From Hydrangea macrophylla (Eukaryota > Streptophyta > Magnoliopsida > Cornales > Hydrangeaceae): 64,000 nt of DNA. Positions 32,401 through 43,000 of the stretch are shown piece by piece (within the stretch, counting starts at the first letter, position 1; each line of letters opens with the position of its first letter). Location: contig CM066991.1 in the NCBI GenBank assembly GCA_033977485.1, forward strand, positions 132,141,999-132,205,998. Direction: 5' to 3'. Position numbers and translations under genes: made by a program. The notes beneath the pieces were generated by a model that was not told the DNA's origin, did no database searches, and saw only the letters and a list, made by a program, of their open reading frames with translations.

Positions 32401-33402
32401 TGATAGCCATCTTAGTGCTGATATGTACATAAACATGGATGGAAACATGGACGAATGGTTTCCTTCTCTAATATTCCAGGTAATTCTGTATGCGAGATGT
32501 TTTTTTTTTCTATTCTTGGTGGTTCTCTGAATATTAGGCATTTATTGTCTGGTTTTATTGTTTATATTCTACCCACATACCTCCTAGGATATGGTAGCAC
32601 TTGTCCACTGGATATAACTGAACTCTTGTGCTTGGTTAGTACTTCCTCCGTTCCATTTTATGTGTCCATCTTTCCTTTTTGGGATGTCCCAAAATTTTTG
32701 TCCACTTTCCTAAATTAGTATGTAAATTTACTTAGTTTCCCAAACTACCCTTCCTTACAATCAACACCAAAACAAAACAAAGAAAAGAAAGTGCAATGAT
32801 TATGGGCAATTGTGGAAAGTAGGTGTAGATGCTTTTTGTCCCCTTAAATGGTTGGATTCCCCAAGATGGACACATAAAATGGGACGGAGGGAGTATGTGA
32901 TAATTTTTGGGAGATACTGAATACACCCACCAAATTTTCTCTACACCACATGTACAATACTATATGCTTCATGTACTTCTCCTTGCTGCATTATGTGGGT
33001 GTAGAGATAAAATGGGTGGGTGTATTTAGCAGCTCTCTTATTTTTCATCAAATGTCTTTGATTTGATAATTTGGAGTGCTTGGTAACCTGAGAGCTTAGC
33101 ATCTGCCTATTTTAGTAGTTGAGTAACATTTTATATTTTGAACCATCATGACAAATTCCATATTTGGGGAGTTATATGAGAAAATATCATGCTATTAAAG
33201 GAAATCTTCTTCTTCCTTTTTTTTTTTTTTGGCTTGGAAAGCAGTTGAAAATAGTAAAAATAAAAAATAAAAAATTTGTGTGTTCTGCATTTGTTTGGGA
33301 TTTGTTGGGACTTGAGAATCTTGAAATATTTTTGAGTATCATTAACTAATGGATGGGAGCAAGAAGTGTTGTGTTTGAATTAACAGCCTCTCTCTTTGTC
33401 TC

Positions 33403-33435
<33 letters not shown>

Positions 33436-34367
33436 TTGAATTAACTAATAGTTTGCGAGATGTTTTTTTTCTATTCTTGGTGGTTCTCTGAATATTAGGC
33501 ATTTATTGTCTGGTTTTATTGTTTATATTCTACAACTTAACTGCCACATACCTCCTAGGATATGGTAGCACTTGTCCACCGGATATAACTGAACTCTTGT
33601 GCTTGGTTAGTACTTCCTCCGTCCCATTTTATGTGTCCATCTTTCCTTTTTGGGATGTCCCAAAATTTTTGTCCACTTTCCTAAATTAGTATGTAAATTT
33701 ACTTAGTTTCCCAAACTACCCTTCCTTACAATCAACACCAAAACAAAACAAAGAAAAGAAAGTGCAATGATTATGGGCAATTGTGGAAAGTAGGTGTAGA
33801 TGCTTTTTGTCCCCTTAAATGGTTGGATTCCCCAAGATGGACACATAAAATGGGACGGAGGGAGTATGTGATAATTTTTGGGAGATACTGAATACACCCA
33901 CCAAATTTTCTCTACACCACATGTACAATACTATATGCTTCATGTACTTCTCCTTGCTGCATTATGTGGGTGTAGAGATAAAATGGGTGGGTGTATTTAG
34001 CAGCTCTCTTATTTTTCATCAAATGTCTTTGATTTGATAATTTGGAGTGCTTGGTAACCTGAGAGCTTAGCATCTGCCTATTTTAGTAGTTGAGTAACAT
34101 TTTATATTTTGAACCATCATGACAAATTCCATATTTGGGGAGTTATATGAGAAAATGTCATGCTATTAAAGGAAATCTTCTTCTTCCTTTTTTTTTTGGC
34201 TTGGAAAGCAGTTGAAAATAGTAAAAATAAAAAATAAAAAATTTGTGTTCTGCATTTGTTTGGGATTTGTTGGGACTTGAGAATCTTGAAATATTTTTGA
34301 GTATCATTAACTAATGGATGGGAGCAAGAAGTGTTGTGTTTGAATTAACAGCCTCTCTCTTTGTCTC

Positions 34368-34401
<34 letters not shown>

Positions 34402-37253
34402 AGTGTCGCTGCCCCAGCCCCCCCCCCCCCCCCCCCCCCCCCCGCCGCTGTTTTACCCCTTTCCATTCTCCCACACTAGATGGTTTACTTTTGTAACAGA
34501 ATAGAGATGTTGACTTTAATTATGTTTCTAACTTTCGCAATCAATATTTACATGATTGTACATGAATCCCGCTTTGCCAAACTGCAACCCAATTAGGCAC
34601 TTGATATTTAGTACAGAGCTGAGATTATTTGCAAAATGAGAAAAGGTGTCGTCCATAATTGGGTTACATGTTCAGGCCCACTAAACCCTTTTTAATTTTT
34701 AGTAAAAACTTATTATATTTGTAATATCAGTATTTTAGCAAACAACCTCGAGAAGTTGGAATTCAGTGTCAAATTTTTTGTTTCTAAACCACCTTAGCCA
34801 ATTTTGGGAAATTGTGATTGCTCGATGATGACTGAAATGGAAGGAATAAAAAATTAACCATGCACACAAGAAACCATTGCAAGCTTAGGTTTTTAAGTAT
34901 GAATAAAGAGAAAACCCGGTCCGTGAGGCCTTTGGATTGTAACTGATCTAAGTTCCTTTGGATTAAAATTTTATGCTTTTTTCAGTTTCTTTCCCTGTCA
35001 AACTTGAAAAGGAATTTTTTTGGGTCTCCGTTTGGCTTTGTTGGTTTGTCGACTACGACATGTTCTTATCTATTATTTTTCCCTAATTTATCTTTCTGTT
35101 GTTATCAGGAACTGTATGTAAAACTTTACAGGATGGCTAGTATTGCAGCAGATATGTTTGTTGGCAGGGAAAGATTTGCTACGTTGTTGTTGATGAGGCT
35201 CACAGAAACCGTCATCTTATGGCTTTCAGAAGACCAAAGCTTTTGGGATGACATTGAGGAAGGACCTAGGCCTTTAGGTCCTCTTGGTCTTCAACAGGTT
35301 TGTATTTTAATGACTATTTGACTAGAATCAACATGCGCTTGTCTCCTTTAAAGCTTCAAGGTTGTGGAATCTGATCTTTCTTATACTCGTTGAATGTTGT
35401 GCAGTTCTATTTGGATATGCAGTTTGTCATATGCTTTGCTTCCCAAGGGCGCTACTTATCTCGGAATTTGAATCGAGTTGTCAATGAGATAATATCTAAA
35501 GCAGTGGCAGCATTTGCAACAACTGGAATGGATCCATATAGGTATGCTAGTTTCTTCTGACTGTTAGTGTGATGTATCATGCTTTTGTATTTCGGGTTTT
35601 GCTTCTAAATTGGAGAATTGGTTTTAATTTGCTGATCTCTTGATTAATGTGCCAAGCCATCAGTAAATCAAATTAGTAAAAGTAGCATAATGGTTGGGTG
35701 AATCCGAAAATGATTCAATTAAGCATGTTAATTCTGTTGAATTTGATGTGAATATCAATTTTAGAGGTGAACATTTATTTGATGCAAAATTTTGATCTAC
35801 CTCTCGGGAATCTTTATTGTGCACGAAAACCTTATTACGATTCAGTAGTCAAAATTTTGATCTACCTCTCAGGAATCTTTATTATGCACGAAAACCTTTT
35901 ATTAAAGATTCAGGAGTCAAAATTTTGATCTACCTCTCGGGAATCTTTATTTTGCACGAAAACCTTTTATTAGACCCAGTTATGTACTTATGGAACTTTT
36001 GGATGTGTTGGATTGATTATCCAACAAAGGGAGGCTGGGGAGGATGTTTCACATGGAACTATGGATAAGTGTTTGATGAGTGATTATGCAATAGTAGAAT
36101 CTGTGCCAAATTAAGAAAATTTCATAAGACAGCTATGAGGTTCATGATACAGAGTATCAATAGATTTAGAAATAACTATGATGCGACTAAAAGGCGGCGT
36201 AGGTAAAATAAGGATGTTGAGTAAATTACTGGCACAGAGGGGTGGACACGAACCAAGCCGCTCAACAAGGGCTCGCAGCTTGGCTCGATAAATGCTAGGC
36301 TTGGCTCCCTCAATAGAGCTCGTGAACATGATTGATTAAGGCTCGTGAGCAGGTTCATGAAAAAGTTCGTTAATACACTTGATAAAGAGCTTGTATATGA
36401 CACACACACACATATATATATGTATTTATTGTAAAACTATATAATTTTAGAGAATATATGACAAACCTCGTAAATAGGCTTGATAAAAAGGCTGATTTAT
36501 CATTAAACTATATAGTTTTAAAGGGCGCGTGAAAAAGCTCGTGATCGAGCAAGCTCGCGAACACATGAGCTCGGCTTGACTCGGCTCGTATCCATCCCAC
36601 TACAAGAAAAATAAGTATTGAAACCCATTTGTCAGAAGTGTCAGCAATTGAAGGTAAAATGAGAAGAAGTCCAACTTTAGATGAATTGACCATGAACGAG
36701 GTAGACCCACCAAAGTTAAACTGACGTCAACGCGTAGACTACTGAGAATAATCCTTGACACGGTCTTTAATTTTTTGATTATGTAGAGAATAATTGTGTC
36801 CTGAAAGGAAATAATGTTGATGTTGATATGAATTCTTACTGTATATAATCACATATTAGAAGAAAAAAATGAAAAGGCATGCAACATTGCTGCCTGAGAA
36901 AGGAACATCTAGCTTTAATATCTGCTTCTTGTGTCAATTCCTGGTGGACAAAGGAGCATCCTTTTTTCTATTTTTGGGGGGTGGGGGGTTGTAACTTTTT
37001 ACTATTAATGTTTGAGAAAATTGGTTACGTATGTGGAGTTGAAGTTATGAGCTTTCTTTTTCATTTGGCTGAGATTAATGTTGTCGGCAGCGTACTTCCC
37101 GAAGACGATTGGTTCGCAGACATTTGCCAGGAAGCAATAGAAAGATTGAGTGGAAAACCAAAAGTTGCTAACGGAGATCGGGATCTTAACAGCCCAACCG
37201 CTTCTGTCTCAGCACAATCAATTTCATCGGTCAGATCTCACGGGAGTTCCTAA
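26344..37253 (+). CDS. EXO84B: Exocyst complex subunit EXO84B, seven coding exons
   Basis: Exons: 26344-26511, 29170-29267, 30261-31317, 31970-32479, 35109-35297, 35405-35541, 37091-37253. All introns are GT-AG and all junctions keep frame, giving 773 aa (Arabidopsis EXO84B is about 750). Exocyst tethers secretory vesicles to the plasma membrane; in plants EXO84B is needed for polar secretion and cell-plate work. The N terminus (MASAKSSRSRSLAGTPAKG) is basic and unstructured. Then come NLNVFRSDNFDADGFVQSKC (31-50), the helical block with YANYAAFIR and KEISDLEGEL (about 80-101, coiled-coil-like), HRFNVMVQDFFEDVGPLL (about 434-451), KIVRMAETESQQIALLANAS (about 480-500), and the C-terminal SVLPEDDWFADICQEAIERL (720-739). 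These match plant EXO84B in order and spacing. The final exon is Ser-rich. Introns 1, 4 and 6 are swollen by mobile DNA, but every exon is intact. Confidence 0.93.
26815..27500 (+). pseudogene. LINE (L1-type) reverse transcriptase relic 1
   Basis: Broken + strand frames carry the 3' half of a plant LINE RT: MLFAN-DV-LIDESKRG, WQETLESKGFR-S-SKTKYME, KIGGQEILKSNNSFYFGSII, KDAEIVGDVVHKIRAGW, and a degenerate RENRLK-FGHVQRRP. Stops and frameshifts are frequent. It ends near the tail motif at 27468. Confidence 0.75.
28195..28660 (+). pseudogene. LINE reverse transcriptase relic 2
   Basis: A second, more degraded copy of the same region as relic 1: GETKGVNVKLEFQREALQSR, GFKVSRQDKYMESNFRK, then HKIPKNNYFNYV and, out of frame, a KAVVRPCFM-like segment corresponding to TAVRPALLYG of intact elements. 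Confidence 0.65.
29404..29455. repeat. (CT)n microsatellite in EXO84B intron 2
   Basis: About 25 uninterrupted CT units starting 136 bp past the exon 2 splice donor. Frames through it encode only RE or LS repeats. Confidence 0.95.
32642..32893. mobile_element. Stowaway-like MITE, copy 1
   Basis: 252 bp with inverted ends cttcctccgttcc.../...gggacggagggag and TA on both sides (32640-32641 and 32894-32895), as for Tc1/mariner Stowaway elements. Confidence 0.9.
33613..33864. mobile_element. Stowaway-like MITE, copy 2 (by duplication)
   Basis: Same 252-bp element and same TA flanks as copy 1, at the corresponding place in the second half of the tandem duplication; it was duplicated with its host DNA, not inserted twice. 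Its left end (cttcctccgtccc) is closer to the consensus than copy 1. Confidence 0.9.
34418..34443. repeat. Poly(C) run
   Basis: 26 C in EXO84B intron 4, directly after a TC microsatellite. Confidence 0.9.
35786..35973. repeat. Three tandem repeats of about 66 bp in EXO84B intron 6
   Basis: Copies start at 35786, 35851 and 35919, each aaaattttgatctacctctc followed by ggaatctttatt and gcacgaaaacctt. Confidence 0.9.
36238..36602. mobile_element. Foldback/MITE-like element in EXO84B intron 6
   Basis: Imperfect inverted ends of about 30 bp: ggggtggacacgaaccaagc on the left, and the reverse complement of ggcttgactcggctcgtatc plus catccca on the right. The middle is rich in aggctcgtgag/gctcgcg motifs. 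I could not identify a clear target duplication. Confidence 0.5.
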
Positions 37254-37687
37254 AATGCACCAATTGTTTCAGCTCTTGTATATTTGACCGCAGAAGGAAT
37301 CCCATAGATTTGCAAGCAGTCCTTGTATTCATAGTGTAAACATTCCCTGTTTTTTTTCCCCCTAAATTTCCGATTTTTTCGATTTTTTTTCCCTCTCATT
37401 GTTTTCTTTTCTTTTCTTTTTATCTTGGTATGATCGTAAATTCTGTAGCTTGACAGTTGCACGATCCTAAGGTTAGGAATTCATTTATTATCCGGTTGAG
37501 GCAGTATCGAAGTTTGTAAATGGTGATTGCCTTTGTTTGGATCCAGAATTCAAATTTGTTTGATTTATCCTCCACAGCGGTGAAGGGTTGAAGAGCATTT
37601 CTGTCACCTGCTGGAAAAAAGTATGGAATTACTTCAAAAATAGCCTCCATGTTTTGCGATGGAACTGTGAATATATTGGAGAAAGAG
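37254..37687 (+). other. 3'UTR and downstream flank of EXO84B
   Basis: T-rich sequence after the TAA stop (37251-37253); the transcript must end in this region or just beyond it, but no poly(A) signal stands out. Confidence 0.5.
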
Positions 37688-37835
37688 TAATGATACACAC
37701 ACTTTTCTACATCACACAATTCTAACCATTGATTCTAGTGGACCCTATGTCCTTTCGCGTGAGATCCAATTTACATGGGGTCTACTAGAATCAATGGCCA
37801 TGGTTGTGTGGTGTAGAAAAGTGTGTGTATCATTA
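37688..37835. mobile_element. MITE with long inverted ends
   Basis: 148 bp; taatgatacacacacttttc at the left is the inverse of gaaaagtgtgtgtatcatta at the right, and the pairing continues (ctacatcacacaa / ttgtgtggtgtag). Confidence 0.85.
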
Positions 37836-38853
37836 TTGTTGGACAAAAAATGTAAAAATATATAGCGACAATGGCTTCAAAGAATATTGACCATTGGGGA
37901 TGTCTTCACTTAATGAGTAATGCGATGCTTAGAACCAACATGTCATTGCATGTGGTACAACTGATCACTGTTATAGCATGTGGAATAACTATTAAGCCAT
38001 TTGAGAATCAACTTTGGGATTCAAATTTAGAAGCATAACATTATACCTACTTAAAGTTCTTGTTGGATGATGGCAGTGAAGCACCTTTGGATGATTAACG
38101 CTATGGTTTTAGACTTGAATTTAAAATTTGGTTTCTAACAGATGTTAAAAGTGAATCAGATTCAAGAATTGTGGGATACTAATGGAACCAATTGATTTTC
38201 ATTGAAAATTGTTTGAGTTGGTTCTATTGTTACATGTGTTGAGAATTAAATTTGAGGTACAAATTTGAGAATAATTGCTACTTATGTCGGAAACCAAATT
38301 TGAAAATCATAGCATTACACTCTTTGAATAACGAGGCCAAGGAATACAAACTTGTTAGGGAATAATCTCCTAGAAATCACATACTTTGCCACCATCTGTA
38401 AACTTAAAAGCAGCTATTCATTAAGTTAAGCTTAAAACTCAGCATGTTCTTGAGTCCAAGTAGTCCATTATACAAATTCACTCAACCACGAATCTCTTCA
38501 TACTGAGTGTAATTATCTTTTTGGAGGGTGTAATAATAACTCACAATAACCTGGCCATTGAATCTATCCACTGGAGGTGAGATGCTATTTTAGTTCAATT
38601 TGGCATTTCAATACCTCAATTACACAGTTTGAAAACAATTCATGAACTTGTGGATGTACATCATTTGAAAACTCATGTGCCCATGAATCAACAAAAGTCA
38701 CACTTATACAAAAACTCACAGTTATACTTGTTGTGGAATCCTTCCTCTTGCAAGCCCAATGTTTAATTATATTAGTACGTCATAACTAATGACGTGGTTA
38801 GTGGTAAACCCATTATTTTTTTAGTAACACCCTTTTATGTTTGAGTAATATTT
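37836..38853. other. Intergenic DNA
   Basis: AT-rich, no coding signal or repeat that I can recognise. Confidence 0.5.
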
Positions 38854-38998
38854 GGGGCACTAACAAATTCCACTAACACTTACTAACACACTCTATCTCT
38901 CTCCTAGTGGCACTATGGGGTCCGCAGTGGACCCCGTTGTACCACTAGGAGAGAGATAGAATGTGTTAGTAAGTGTTAGTGGAATTTGTTAGTGCCCC
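38854..38998. mobile_element. Near-perfect palindromic MITE
   Basis: 145 bp: ggggcactaacaaattccac at the left is mirrored by gtggaatttgttagtgcccc at the right, and pairing runs about 60 bp into each arm with a short central loop containing ggggtccgcagtggacccc, itself a small hairpin. Confidence 0.9.
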
Positions 38999-39189
38999 TA
39001 GCATTGCCCTTTATGTTTTGACTGATTTTCAGTTTGCTTCTTTTGTTCACAAAAGTCACACTAGTCCTTATGATTAGGACCAATGGACAAATCGCGGTCA
39101 CACCGTTCTAGTTAATGGCGCTTGAATGGCACAAGTAAAGAGAAAGTGCTAACATTAACTCTTGAAAGCTATTAAATACATCCGCCTTA

Positions 39190-39603
39190 GAGCATCTTTA
39201 ATGCACCTTTCATTTCTTATGCTATAATCAAACTATAGCATGGATGCTCAAAAACACATTTCCAATGCACTCCTATTCCTCCTCTAAAAAAATACCAATG
39301 CTATTCTTTCTCTCAAATTTGAGAGCAAGAATAGCATTGCTACAATTTGAGAAGAGTGATAGAAGATGCAATGGAGGGGTTTTCTTTTGGGTTAATGCTA
39401 TAATTTAACTTTAGCACTTATTCCAATAAAAGGTGTACAAAACACATAACTTAAAATAATAATAGCCAATGTGTCATAAAATAACATTTATTTTATAATG
39501 TAGCATTGGAGCAGAAATGTCAAAATATAGTATTTAAGCCTTGTAGCAATGCCAAAATATAGATTTGGCATGGACAAAATAACATCTTGCATTGGAGTTG
39601 CTC
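39190..39603. mobile_element. Tourist (PIF/Harbinger)-like MITE
   Basis: 414 bp with ends GAGCATCTTTAATGCA and TGCATTGGAGTTGCTC and a TTA duplication (39187-39189 and 39604-39606), the usual target of PIF/Harbinger elements. Confidence 0.8.
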
Positions 39604-39685
39604 TTAGGCATCTATTGTTGTATATGGAGGTGCAAAGAAATATTTGATCCGACGTATATAATAACTCCATATTTTTCTACGGACA

Positions 39686-39841
39686 GCACATGGGTGCTTT
39701 TCACTCAGTGGTTTTCGTGTTGTTCCCTCTCACAGAAGTGGGACCCAACACTTTAAAACAGTTTTTTAAAAACTATCCTGAGTCCCACTTCTGTGAGAGG
39801 GAATAGTACGAAAAACACTAAATGAAAAACACCCAAGTGCT
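39686..39841. mobile_element. MITE with inverted ends of about 60 bp
   Basis: agcacatgggtgcttttcac on the left matches the reverse complement of the right end, and pairing continues to gaagtgggac / gtcccacttc. Confidence 0.8.
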
Positions 39842-39955
39842 ATCTTTTCTAGTAGTTTTGCTATCTGAAGAGAGAATTAGTCTCATTACCATAACAAAAA
39901 GGAAAGACAATTCTCATTTTGTCTTAATTTGATAGTCCTTTACTCTATTTTACGA

Positions 39956-40092
39956 GTGCACTGAGTAGAGTGCACTGGTTTTTAAAGCCTTAAAAACTCG
40001 CGGGTCAACGGGGCGATAGGTATGGGCGCAGGTCAATGGAATAGCCTGCGGATTTTTTAGGCTTAAAAGTCAGTGCACTCTACCCAGTGCAC
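39956..40092. mobile_element. Small inverted-repeat element
   Basis: gtgcactgagtagagtgcac at the left pairs with gtgcactctacccagtgcac at the right; then tttaaagccttaaaa pairs with the ttttttaggcttaaaa region. Confidence 0.75.
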
Positions 40093-43000
40093 TTAAAATC
40101 CTCTTCCAATAAATAAGTCTCATTTGCTTCAAAAGGTTTTTTGGATGATCTGTAGGTTACCAACTCGGAACTTTTCTAAGGTCTCAAGCTATATAGGGAC
40201 TTGCTCTGTTTATTGACGAATCTCACTCAGATCTGAACCACAATGATATGCGTGTCTTGAATAAGATAGTAAATTTTGATTTGTAGTGGGACCTAAACTT
40301 TAATGGGGTTTGCATTGGAGCATGGGCTTAGTTGTGATAAAACTTTGTCTGTAATGAAATTTAATCTGTATGTAATATTGATCCTTATTTAAAATGAAAT
40401 CTTGGCCAGAGATGAAGCCTGATCTATAATGAAGATGTTCGACATGTAAGTAATGCTTGTTGTAGTAGATTTTTATGCTTGAAACTTGTCAAGACTCTGC
40501 CAGATAAGCTCACAAAGAAGGTTAAGAGCTTTGTGAGGAGCTCAGGTAAAATGTGAGGCCAAGCCAAGTTGCAACGCTTGAGGCCGAAGAAGTAAAGCCA
40601 AGCTGAAAAGCTTCAATGGCCAAATAAGTGAGGCCTAGCTGAAAAGCTTGAGTAAAATATCTCTGTATCTGTTTGGAAAAATGTTTTGAATAATATGTTC
40701 TGAATAAGAAAACCCTGTGGTACTTGGGGATTGCACAAGGCCATAGGCTCTTAAGTTGGATGTACAGTCTTGAGATAGACTGCTCTTGAGTCTTACAACT
40801 TTGAGACATACCTGGAAGAGTTTGCTCGGACAGACTCAAGTTCGAAGACTGAGGGAGTCAATTCGAAGTATAGTGCTGAATAAATTCTGAGCTGCAACCA
40901 GATAAGTGTTTGCTTTGATGTACTTATCCTTATCACTGTGCAATAGTTTGGATACTAATTTGTGTTGGCTCGATTGATAAAACTTGATCTCTTCTAAGTT
41001 CCGAGATTCTTGGATCGTTTAATGGTCTGACTTGTGATTTATTCAAAGCCTTAGATTTGGACATGCTATGCTTGAAGAACTTGAGCTGAATGATGTCTTG
41101 GAGAATGCTTGAGTTGATCAAGACTTCTAGACTTCTTAGGAGAATTTTGGATCGTTTAATGGCCTGACTTGTGATTTATTCAAAGCCTTAGATTTGGACA
41201 TGCTATGCTTGAAGAACTTGTGCTGAATGATGTCTTGGAGAATGCTTGAGTTGATCAAGACTTCTAGACTTCTTAGGAGAATTGAAGTACTTGAGTTTGA
41301 TAAATGCTGAAAAAGTTGTGTTTATTCCTATTACACCCCCAGCTCTGGGCAAGATAGTGGCAAGATTGTACGAAACTTGTAGCTTAGGGCACTCAGAGTA
41401 ATTGTACTATAGTGAAGCTGAAATGCTTAATACGTATACGCTTGATTTGGATAGATCAAGCCGAGCATTTGGGTGTTCAACTGAATGCTTGGTGAGTGTT
41501 CGACTAAAGTGTTTGGTGCGATTGAACCAAGGCTTTGAAGAACTGAACACTTGAGTGTTCGGATAAAATACTTGGTGTGATTGAACCAAGCCTTTGAATA
41601 TCGGGCTTACCTTAGACTAGTATCGAAGAGACCTAGCCACTTTGGGATTTTCCAAGGTTCAGCTGGGCTGGAACACTTGATGATGGTTAAGTGCCAGCTT
41701 AGTGTTAAAGGAGCTCTGTTTGTTTCATACAGTCAAGAGCTAGGCTAAAGAGCCTTAGATATACTAAAGATGTTAAGACTGAGCTATATAGCTTTAGTCG
41801 AAGCCAAAGATAATAAGCATGAGTTGTACAGTACAAGATCGAGTTGAAACACTTGGGCGTGGCAATTTTAAGCGAGGATCCCTGATGTGAAGCACTTTGG
41901 GATTTTGGATTTGTAACACTTAGGCTTTTTGTAGCCTAAGGTTTCTGAGGTCATGCCCGAGCTGAGTTCGGGTCTTTTTCTTAGGACCTGTGATGCGTAG
42001 GGTTTATTATAGCCTAAGAGTTTTAATCTATCCAAGCCTTAATGCGCTCAGGTCTTTGAAGATCTGTGACACTAAGGCTTTATTGTAGCCTTAATAATTT
42101 TAGGTCTATGAGTTGTGCTGATCCGTAACACCAGAGATGCGGAAAGCTTGATCGATTTTTGGATCAGCTAAAAGCCCGACCTAAGTCACTTAAAGCTTTA
42201 TTATAGCTTAAGATTTTTAAGTATCAATGGGCTGAGAAGGTCTGATCTGTGACACTAGAGCTTTAAAGCTCTTGGATTTTTGGATTAGACAAGTGCCCGA
42301 CCTGTGACACTTTAGGCTATTTGAAGCATAAGATTTTTAGGGCGTGTCCGAGCTGGGGGCTCGGGTCTTTTAGCCGAGCTGATTCGCTTAGCCTGGACTA
42401 AGAGTCAGTGTGAGCTCTTCTGATCTGTTGGTCAGATTAGGGTTTTCATCCTCCTAGCCTGTGACACTTAGAACGGATCCTAAGATTTTGCATCAGGAAG
42501 GCCGGAGGCTGAGCCTTAGGGCCTTTTAGACGCATCTGAGATTCTCTTTTCCTCGTTGAGGATTGCCCCATGTCGAAGGCTAGTGTTAAGTCGATTCTGT
42601 ACTCAAATGTGGAGTTCGAAATTCAGAGAATAAATTTTATCTTTGCAGAATAAAACCTGTCGATCTGTGCTTGAGGTAAGACGTAGATTGATTCTTCTTA
42701 AATATATTCCTAGTAAGGCATAATGATCTCAATAAGAATCTTGAGTCGTGAATAATGATCATGGGCTGAAGATAATGATCCTGAGCTTAAGATTTGAATT
42801 GCCAAATCCCGTTTTGTTCTTGTAGATTTGAGTAATAGATCCATGGCTACTTGCGTGAACAACTTTTGCCGGCTCTTGTAGAACATGATTAAGTAAATAA
42901 ATAAATACATACAATCATGGTTTAAAGCCCGAGTGCATCAGATGAGTAATAAATCCTGATTTGAAGCAGTAATAAGTTCTAATAAAAATCTGTTATGAAG

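Larger units (their letters stand above)
32491..34401. repeat. Tandem duplication of about 0.96 kb in EXO84B intron 4
   Basis: 32491-33453 and 33454-34401 are direct copies, both beginning tgcgagatgtttttt and ending in a TC-rich microsatellite. Differences are few: one small indel (aacttaactg in copy 2), poly(T) and TC length, and a few bases. The first copy starts 11 bp after the exon 4 donor. Unequal exchange at the TC repeat is the simplest origin. Confidence 0.9.

Noticed and set aside
35004..35321. 105-codon frame as an independent gene
   Set aside because: It is EXO84B exon 5 read through into both introns.
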